Of a DNA stretch of 64,000 bases, positions 54,712 through 64,000 are shown piece after piece. A program made the translations under genes and the position numbers. Each line of letters begins with the position of its first letter. Position 1 is the stretch's first letter. Source of the stretch: Dicaeum eximium (lineage: Eukaryota > Chordata > Aves > Passeriformes > Dicaeidae); contig VWZP01006707.1 of assembly GCA_013396995.1 (NCBI GenBank), positions 1,532,118 through 1,596,117 on the forward strand. The letters run 5' to 3'. The notes under the pieces were generated by a model, which was not told the origin of the DNA, made no database searches, and saw nothing but the letters and a program-made list of their open reading frames with translations.

Positions 54712-57603
54712 AAATTAAAATCCATTCAAGAGTCAGAGAAGTACGTTCCCCACTTGTTGCAGTGTTTCAGTGCTTCACAAAACTTGTAGAATCACCAGGG
54801 CTTTCAGTTAGTAATATAGCTGACACCACTACAATCTCTGCATTGAAACAGCTAGTAACTTTTAATGTAATTTTGCATGGAGTGGGCTTGACATCATACT
54901 CTTCACCTTTTAAGCAATTCAAATATTGCTTAACTCAAAGCGAATTTCTAGCCATGAACACCCTGTTTCTTTGGAGGTGACCAACATATCATCCACAGAG
55001 AGAAGCAGAACAATGTTTATAGCTCCAATGTAGAAAGTTATTTCCAACCATGCACCACATCGAGGTTGTTCACAGGACTGAGCCTGGAAGAATAGTGCTT
55101 CACATCCTCCTTCACAATATTAACATTCTTTTATTCATAGGAGTTAAAACCTGGGGGTGGCAGGGAAATGCTTCTTAAGTGTCTTTTATATAAACCTGCA
55201 CCACACAGAATTTCTGAAACCAGCATCATGGATTGCTACATTTTCTTGAGGCTTTCCTTTTCTCCTCTGTTCTCCATCAAAAAAACCCCAACAAATTAGC
55301 AGAAAAATTCTTTGCAACCTGGAGGCCAAAACTTTATATGCAATAATGCTAGCATAGGTCCATGTGTGAGCATTAGTCCTCAGCAGCATTACACACTATG
55401 CAAACCTGCTAAAGATGAAAACAAAGCTCAAGCACAAAAAGACAAATACAATTTCCAAAAGTGGAGAAAGTCAAGTCATGATAGGCAGTACTGTCAGCTC
55501 CTAAATTTAATATACACCCATTCCCAGACCTCTAATTCATTTTGCCCCGCGTTCTGTAAACAATGGTGTCTGAAACCTGCTAATTCAGGTAGAATAGCAA
55601 CAATTCAACTTGCAACATGCTGGAACATTAGGACAGCCAGATGGCAGAAAACACAGGCTGAAAAAGGATAGCGGCTGGATGTACTTTGCTCCTTTTTTTC
55701 TGTTGTTGTTTTGTTTGGTTTTCATGGTTTTTCTTGCTTGTTTGTTTGCGTTTTTTAGTATCAAGACATAGGATGAATCATTCCCAATGCTGGAGTTGAA
55801 TATACACCCCTTCTTCCATCTTTCATTCTCCTGCTCTAGAGCTAGGAGAGTATCCTTCTCTCCAAAGGGAAGTCTGTATTCTTTGCTGAAGTTATAAAGA
55901 AAACAACTGTCAATTAAAAGAAAAAAAAAGACATGTATCTATGTTTCAGGATGATCCCAGTCACTCTGTACAAAGGAAAGAACAGATTAATCTCACAATG
56001 CAAAACACAAAAAACCTCAAGAAATAAGTCTCCGAGCCCTTTCCTTTCTTAAAAGTGCTCATCTTCAAATATGCTGACTTAAATTACACAAGATTTTAAT
56101 TCTTTTTTTCTAATCTACAATATTTGTCTAAAGGCAACAAATTTGAAATGAATTATTGAAAAGATAAATTTTCCATTCGTTGCATAACCACGTTTGTTTT
56201 AATTACAGAAAGGGCAAACCAGAGCATCTAACTAGTTTTCACAGTACACTTTAATTAACCTTAATCACATTCCACCTCTCCCTACTATTCTCCTTTTCCC
56301 TCTAATCTCCCTTTTATATGGCTATTCCTTGCAGCACTGCCACAGTATGGTTTCTAACTGTCTTCTAAACAAAACCTGAATCACATTATTTGAAAAGTAA
56401 GCAATATCCCCAGCATACACATTATTAAGTGTAGAATAGCTTTCTGGTCATTCCCTCATGGTTTTTATTCCTTCCCCTGGACTGGCTTTCAGTTAATGAC
56501 AGGTCTTCAGCTCTGTCCCATAACTTCTCATTATTCCTTCGAATGAGCTAACAGTAATCTTCTTAAACACACACAAGATTTTATTTCTCCCTAGGTGGTA
56601 AAGGATGTTCTGCTCTTGAAGACTTCATATTAGTTTGACATTATCATATGGTCAAGAGGGCTTGCAGCAGTATACCTTGTGCACCTACAGCTGTTTCCTG
56701 GGGAAAGGCTTCAAATGCTTTAACCATGCATTAATATGGATGCTTCCAAATTCTCCAGGACGGCAGAAACCTTTGCACTAACAGACAGATTATTCCTGCT
56801 CCGTTCTTGCTGTGTCTTTTTGGCGAATAGTTTCCTGACAGCATCTCATAATCCAAATTTTCACACCGAATCAATTACTTAGATCTCAAAATGCAGACAA
56901 TTTTAGAGTTTACATAAATTCTTGTCATGAAATCAGGGTTTTCTTAACTCTTAGGTACAGTTGCTTATCTTAAAGTTTTAATTTTTGCCACCTTACTTTT
57001 ACACATTTCAGAAAATAAACTATTGCAGATGTTACTGTCCCTGTAGTTATGACTAATACAAGGAAATAATTTTACATCTAAGTGACCTCCTTTAATTTTT
57101 CTGATTGGTCTTCAAACACACACAAACCATTATGTGTTTATTGTCATGTAAGAGCCTTCTCTACCAACAGCAGTTACCTCTAATTGAGCTTACAATCCTC
57201 TTCACCTGGAAAAAACACAGAAAGGGAGAGAGACCAAAGGCATCCCAAATAGAATATATTTTGGAGCTGTATTACACAAACAGTAAGCAAATCAGAGCAA
57301 AAAGCAGAACAGAAAACACATCAAAATATTATTCCTATAACTAGCAAACTATACCACAACTCCTTCTACTACTACATGCTTTAGCCCACGTTATTTTCTG
57401 ACAAATGCCCACAGTTTTTTCTACCTACACTCTTCCTATCACTGTTACAGCAAAGAATATGACTTGGACTCTTTTCCTAACTCATCATGGCTCATGGCCA
57501 AGTGTTCTGGAAAGCGCTTGAAAATTTGCATCTTTCTCAATATTTCCAAGTGTAAAACAGGGCTGATACTTCCCTGCCCAGTTACCAGGAGGATCGAGGA
57601 CAT

Positions 57604-57631
57604 CTAATGAAACATGCTGATGTTTCATTAG
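57604..57631. repeat. Perfect 12-bp inverted repeat with 4-nt loop
   Basis: CTAATGAAACAT and ATGTTTCATTAG are exact reverse complements around GCTG. It can form a hairpin in RNA or a small cruciform in DNA. It lies in unique-looking intron 2 sequence; no flanking element was recognised. Confidence 0.95.
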
Positions 57632-60000
57632 GTATCCATAATTGACAGGGAGAACAACAAAATAAGAGAGGATACACGGTTAAAAAAAAAGCTGCAGGAA
57701 CACTTTCCTGGTGGTGCAGAGGAGTACATTGCAGTGGAATGATGACATTCATTCGGGTAGGGGAGCACAAATTTTTCAAGGACAAAGTCGTAGGGACAAA
57801 GAGAACCAAGCTCCTGGAAAACAAGACTAAACACCCACAGGTGAAAGCACATTAACAAAATCCTGGGAAAAGCCCTGCTTGGAAGAGGAAGTTCCAGGCA
57901 TTGACTTCACCTTTACCAACACATGAACAGAAACTATAATGCTCTCCCTGTGCACAAGGGGCTAAAAGCTCTGTCTCAGACCCAGTGCACTCCAATTCAG
58001 CCATCTCTCTACTCTCAGAGCTGTCCAAGCCTGCAGACATACTGCATCTAGTCCCAGTTTTCCCATAGCACATCTGTGTAATGTGGCTCTTGAATAAAAT
58101 GCTCCATGATAATGCAGTCACTGGTCACCAAACAGCTGGATTTCTTTTGAATAAACCAAGGAAATTTATGCTTGAATGAAAATGAGAGACACTCAGGAGG
58201 GAAACAAAACCTCAGAATTTCTGCATACTCCTAATACTGGTACTCAGCAGAACATCATTGTTCACTGCACAATGCCATCCTTCACTGCAGGAGATGCTGT
58301 GGGGCCTGTGTCCATGCAGCACCAAATCTACATCTATTGCTTCTCTTTTAGCTATTCCAGCCAGTTGGGAGAAGGAAGGATGCTGGAAATGCTGCCTTGA
58401 TTTGATATTTGAGAGACATGAATGAGGGAAGTAAACAAAATAGAAAATCTTCTTAAAGGCACAGATGAATGGCACTGCACCCCAGTGCTGAATGACTTCT
58501 CTCCAAAAGAGATAATACCTCTGTTAAAATACGCTCTTCTGACAAGAAGGAACATCAAGCCTCGGGGGATTAGAATAATTAAAAAAAAAAAGGTCAAACC
58601 ATCTATTTTAAGGCTAAGCTCCCCTAGCAATGCTAGGAGAACTTTAAATTAAGCAGAGCAAGCAGTAAATACAGAGCAGCTAACCAGACATTTCAATGAG
58701 AGAAGACTTAAAATGCACACATGTGCCACACCAGACACCACCTATAGCAGAGCCACCAAAATGCTTCTGGTACCTAAGAGCAAAGTGCAGCATGTCTCAG
58801 TAAATCCATGTGGCAGCTAGGAACATGGGGCAGAGGGAAAGAGACAGTGTGGTTGCTTCCAGCAGAGTCCAAGAACTTCATGCTGTGCACAGAAAGTGCT
58901 CAGGCATTTCAAGGTATTGTATGGAATCAAGACAGCAAGAAGACTAATAAAAGTTACCACTCACTAAAACAACTTCAAATGTCAGGATTACTTAAAAATA
59001 TACACAGGGTTATGCGTGTATGTTACACACATAGAAACTCTTTCTATGTAAAAGCATAAGAGAAGTTTCTAAGCACTGATAACTTTGAAGATGCTATCTA
59101 ATCAGGGAGAAGTCTCCCCCAATCTTTCTGTAACTGGGTTTTCTTGTGGGCAGCTCACAAGTCTCTGTGTTGCACAGGCACAGCACCCATCCAGTCGAGA
59201 CTGCTGCCACCATCCCTGCACTGCAGCCACACAGCTTCCTGATCCCAACAGCATCAGACCTTAAAAGCAATTTAAACTTCTCTGTTACCTTGATCCAAAG
59301 CCACTAAAGGGGCTTTGCTTCTTATGGTCTCTTCCAGGAGTACGATACAGGCACACAAAAGCTATTTCCACATCTCACGTCACTAACATAACACTCCATG
59401 TGCACTTTTCTCACACCCAGCTGCAGAAGATCCTGGTTTCCAGAGCTACATTAAAGCAACCCCTTCTATGGTTGCTCCAAGAAATATGAAGATCTAAACA
59501 GATCTCCAGTCTACCTGGAGAACAAATAACTGCCCCTCCCCACCACTTCAATAATTCCTTACTGAATGGTTCTTCTGAACTCGTTTCCCTGATTCAAGGC
59601 ATAAGACTGAAAATGAAAAGACATGTGCTGCAATACAGAGGGAACAGACATCTTCAGAGGAAGACACAGGTACTCCTTAAGGCAACACTGACACCAAAGA
59701 GTGTATTTTGTCAGCCCGTGGCCTTGGTCAGTTGAGCTTTGTAATTTGCCTGTATTACATTCATGCTTTGTTAGCTATAGCTGCCATAAATATAAACTTT
59801 TTCGGGTGTTGCAAGCCATAGACCTGGGGGTGGGAGAGATGTTTCAAAAGAATAAGCACACACCTTCTCCTCTAGCCTAGACCAGCCATTTGGCAGCAAC
59901 CCAGTGCAACATAATACATCCAGTACAAGGACCAAATTGCCTGTGAGGGACTGCCCTGTGCACTGACACACAGCTCTGCAGCACTGACATCCCTATATAC

Positions 60001-60014
60001 AAAAAAAAAAAAAG
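60001..60014 (+). repeat. Poly-A run (14 nt)
   Basis: This is a homopolymer in intron 2. No SINE or processed pseudogene is recognisable upstream. Confidence 0.9.
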
Positions 60015-63000
60015 GGCAGAAACAAAATCCACTGCAACCAAAGAAAGGCTTTACTTACTTTTAATTTCTTTTTTCTTGTTTTCTTCTTTTCCCCTGGGCT
60101 AATTCAGAAACCTGTTATGCTTTTAAGAGGGAGTTATGCTTAAAAATCACTGGGGCTGTGTCCCTGAGTGCTGGCAATGAAGTTGTAAGAAACTCATGAT
60201 CTCCATGGGCACCCTTACAAGAGAAAGATCAGGCATGCTATCAATGAATTGGGAGTCCTTTCTGCATCTCAGTGACATTTTCATCACCATAACTGGCCAC
60301 GGGTAGAATATCCCAGGAAGCAAACCCTAAAAATAACTTCTTACAACAAGTCAGACAGTCCCCCAGCAAAAGGGGAGGGAACATTGCTTACACACAGTTA
60401 GCACAATTTGGTTATAACAAGAGGGACAACAAATGCCCAGAAAACAGGAGAGGCAGAGAGGAAGCAGAGGAGGAAAACTGAGTGTTGAATCATACACCAA
60501 TTTTTTCTGCATCACCGACTGGAAACACTTTCCCAAGTGGAAATAAAGAAATTGAAATAAAGAAGTCTAGAACCAAGTCTGCCCAGAATACTTTTAAATA
60601 CAGTGAAGGAGGAAGCCTTGCCTGCTAAGCACCAGAATGAAAAGCATTATGCACTCCCATAAACTGCAGCCATGTTGAAGGAAGGTCCTGTAGGGTCCTC
60701 TCCAGCTATGGCCTAAGGGGCCCTAGGAATCCCCATGAGCTACAGAGGAATCTCTTCACCAGAATATCCTCAGAAACTTGTGGATGGGGAACCAGGAAGC
60801 AATTGTACAAGTGCTCCTGTCATAGCTGGTAGCCAGGCAGTCTTTCAAGGAGCTTCTACTTGCTGGAGAAGCAGAGGAGAGGCAGGAGAAGAGCAGAACA
60901 ACAAGCTGTCCACTCCTCAGCCATGTGCTTAAAGCCACAAGCTCCCCAGCCAGCCTTCCTGACACGTGCTGGAGGGGCTGCAATCCTCACAGAGCTCCCC
61001 TCAGATGGCTCATCTACAAGCCCCACTTATAGCAGGGCTACTGCACACATGGCTCTTCTCCTCCTCCTCCTCATAGCAAGTCACTCCCCAGCAGTCCCCA
61101 GCCTGCCAGGTGCAACACCTGAACAGCCAGGGCACTCCAGCTGACTCCACCTGTGGGCTCTCTCCCTGCCATCCTCCCTTTGCACCAGCACGTGGTCCCT
61201 CTGACAGCCATGCAACAAAGGACAGCAGTTGTAAACCTGCAACCCATGGGGCCTCTGTGCACTTCTGAGTGACATGCAGAAGCTCACAACAAGCTCCAAA
61301 TTCTAACAGGACATCCTGTGTAAGAAGGGAGTGTGCTATAAAGACATCCTGACAGGACTGGCCCTAAGCAAACACCTGGTTAGACTGTGGCAGAGTGAGG
61401 AGGGGAATAGCATTACAGGATTTTCCAGTTCCAGGATTGCTGCCCACTGTGCTTTTCCATGTTTTCCTGCTCCTGAGCAGCTTATGCATTCACAGGCACA
61501 GAAGGGAGGGGCTCCTACCATCAGCAATGTGCTGCCATCCTTCTCCTCCTGCAAAAAGTCTTTTCTGAACAAGATTCCCTGCACTGTGGGGAGGACCCAG
61601 CCACAACTGCAGACACTGGGCTCACTTGCACTCCCTCCCTCTTGATTTACAGAACTTCTCTGCTAACAGCTGCATTGCAGATGAACTCTCTTAAAGTGGA
61701 CATGCAGTAAGTGAGACAGTAGGACACAGAGCTGCTCCAAAGGCAATACAGCCATATCAGCACCTTCTCTGCTGCATACACAGCAACTGTACCTGTGCAA
61801 GAACTCCAGCAGCTCTGTCTTAAACCCACTAGGCACAGAGGGTCCTGTAGAACACAGCCTAACAAAGAGAAACCACACCAAGTGAGCTTATTTCTGGACA
61901 TAAATTCCCTTCTTCTCCCCATCAGCTGATCACATCAGGTGTTGGTGGTTTTGGATGAACCAGCTAAGTAAGGATCAGACTACAACTGGTTAGCAGACAA
62001 GGTAACAGTGGGACAGGGAGGCAGATCTCAACTGTGTCAAGTCACTGCAATGCAGGATCCAGGAGTTCAAAGATGCAGAAGGAAGAATTTAAGTTCCTCT
62101 GGCTCAGCCGAGCTGCATGCTGCCTTGTTCCTGAGCCAACTCCCGTCACCCCTTTAGATAAGGTAACTGCAACCGTGAGACCCAAGTTTTATTTCCAAGA
62201 CAGGGAAGAAATTTTGGCTGTGTTTTCAAATGAGAAAAAACTTCAGCAATTAACATTTCATAATTCATCAGGGAGATAAGAAACTTCTTGACTATTTGTG
62301 AAGCAGTGGAAGGGAAAACTTTTTAAGCTCAGCTTCAGGACTACCGAAGAAATTAAATGTACATAGCCACAAAGAGTTAATAAGACATAATGTGCTTCCT
62401 TAAACCTGTAACTGTAAGGGCTATTTTATGTCTCCAGCAACATAAACTGCTAGCAGCAACTAGAGTCACCTGAACTTGTTAGCAATATTTGATAATGATT
62501 ACCAAAAAAGCCAACTGCCTTGGGTCTCTTTTTTCATATCTCTTCTTGCTGAACTTGGCTGTCTGGAGAAGACAAATGTGTTCTGAGAGCTCAACTCCCA
62601 GTGTACTACTGTAGAAGTGCTTCCACACAAAGGACAAGCTGACCAACACTTCACTCCTCTACATTATCCTTATTAAGCGCAAGAGCAATTCAGGCAGACA
62701 GAGAAGGCTGTGGATCATTGCTCTGCACCAAAAATTTTAATCCAGGCAACTTCACAACAAGCAGCAGACACAACACAATACCCCAATCTGCAGAGCCGGC
62801 ACATTCTAGGCCAGATGACACACAAGTCAAACAAAAACAGGCAGAGCTGAAACCAACTTTTCAATCTGCAATCCAAAAATCAGGAATATTTCAAGTAACA
62901 CAGGAGCTATGAATCACTCCTTTTAACTTGTAGTGAGGAAATGTCATCACAATCAAGCTTTGTCTCTGCACAGGCACCAGTTATAAAATAAAGCCGTGCA

Positions 63001-63281
63001 ACTTCAATGCTCCTAATCTCTCTGACACAATCTCAACAGAGGACATTTGATACCCAAAGCTTACATGGACTGGCCCTGAGGCAGGCAAAATTAAACTTAA
63101 CAGCACACCAATTCTTTTGGCAAACAACAGAAATTCCTCCTTGGCATCACCAGGCTATACTCTCTAATAGCCTCCAAGAAAAATGTTCCAGCAAGTCCCT
63201 GCGGGTTACAGGGGCCAGTAAAGACAAGTTCCTCCTTCTACATCTATTTTTTCCTCCAGCCAATGGGCAATTTCTTGGGCC

Positions 63282-63314
63282 ATATAACATTTCATTACTC
63301 ATGAAATGTTATAT
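63282..63314. repeat. Perfect 14-bp inverted repeat with 5-nt loop
   Basis: ATATAACATTTCAT (63,282-63,295) and ATGAAATGTTATAT (63,301-63,314) are exact reverse complements around TACTC. No target-site duplication or transposon sequence is recognisable around it, so it is annotated only as a hairpin. Confidence 0.95.
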
Positions 63315-64000
63315 TCTTTAACATAAAGGAATATGAGGAAATAAATTTAAAAAAAACCCCAAACAACCAAGATACACATGGACATTTTCAGAACGGCAGC
63401 TGCTCTAATACAGTAGAAACACAAAGTTTATTTGGCAGGCACTGGAGACCAATATAGATGAGTTTTAACCAGCTATTTTCCCTGAAAAAGCTTCAAGAGT
63501 ACCCATGTAATTTGAAATGTGCATAGAGAAAGTGCATTCCAGAGAAAGCACTGGACTGTCCCCTATGAAGTCACATTTCAAGTCAGGTGTATGAGATCAG
63601 GTCTCTAACAGCAAACAGAGCTGGATAAACACACACATCTCACCCATCTCCAGAGCTGCAGGAAACTTTGCACAGACTTTATTCTGGTGCACAGGCAAGG
63701 AGACCCCTTGTGAAAGAGAGGTCCCTGTAAAAGAACAGGGAACAGAGGAAGTACGTTTAAGTTTAAGGATTTAGCTCTTCAGTCTCCTTTTTATCACCTC
63801 AGACATCAGGCTATATCAGACTGCTTCTCCTTTTCTCACTGCTCTCCTGGGATTGAGAAAACCTCTTTCAAAAAAGAGTTGTCTTCAACATCAAGAAACG
63901 ACATCTCTGTCTTCACAGCTATCACTTACCACAGTCTACACCAACTGACTTATCGGAGATGACACAGTAACTGCACAAGATAAAGCACATGCAAACACCG

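Larger units (their letters stand above)
25505..64000 (-). other. CAMK2G intron 2 (partial, more than 38.4 kb)
   Basis: Everything above exon 3 is read as intron 2 of CAMK2G. I searched for exon 2 (RCVKKTSTQEYAAKI, KKLSAR) and exon 1 (MATTATCTRF) and found neither; no strong CpG island is present either. Contents seen: a small CpG cluster (about 27,880-28,160), microsatellites at 31,074 and 44,987, a truncated CR1 (about 53,980-54,711), perfect hairpins at 57,604 and 63,282, and A runs at 50,477 and 60,001. An exon 2 missed by eye within this interval is possible; in that case the upper part would be intron 1. Confidence 0.75.

Overview
This is a stretch of vertebrate, almost certainly avian, nuclear DNA. 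The coding parts are short, GT-AG-bounded exons separated by large introns. The clearest mobile element, at about 53,980-54,711, ends in the 3' tail typical of bird CR1 LINEs. I see no prokaryotic gene organisation, rRNA, tRNA or CRISPR array.

The only gene I can support is CAMK2G (calcium/calmodulin-dependent protein kinase II gamma), on the minus strand. Seven consecutive coding exons lie between 25,504 and 2,395. Numbered as in mammalian CAMK2G they are exons 3 to 9: 60, 55, 66, 73, 103, 84 and 95 nt. Their phases are compatible and every splice site is canonical. Together they encode about 178 residues of the kinase domain, from the alpha-C helix (about residue 54) to the C-lobe sequence ending AGAYD (about residue 232). 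They include the hinge, the HRD catalytic loop, DFG, the activation segment and the SPE motif. Gamma rather than alpha, beta or delta is indicated by HCIHQILESVNHIHQHD, SKCKGAAVK and PVDIWACG.

Reading in transcription direction (high to low coordinate): 64,000-25,505 is intron 2, at least 38.5 kb. I could not find exons 1 and 2 in it, so the promoter and start codon are probably outside the window. Intron 3 (25,444-11,167) is 14.3 kb. The cluster of exons 4 to 9 follows at 11,166-2,395. The first 2.4 kb of the window is the start of intron 9. Exon 10, the autoinhibitory/calmodulin segment, the variable linker and the association (hub) domain are not present.

Repeats are sparse: one fairly well preserved 5'-truncated CR1, one old degenerate CR1 (about 22,680-23,690), A-rich low complexity next to exon 6, and a few microsatellites. 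Small structures of note are a 22-bp tandem duplication inside the polypyrimidine tract of exon 3, a strong cryptic acceptor with a G-quadruplex-capable opposite strand in intron 6, a telomere-like four-G-tract motif on the sense strand of intron 3, three near-perfect palindromes (one inside the CR1 at a deletion), a 21-nt exact duplication in intron 5, and a small CpG cluster in intron 2. I found no convincing previously undescribed biological system. The window looks like an ordinary kinase-gene interior with some regulatory and mutational details worth checking.
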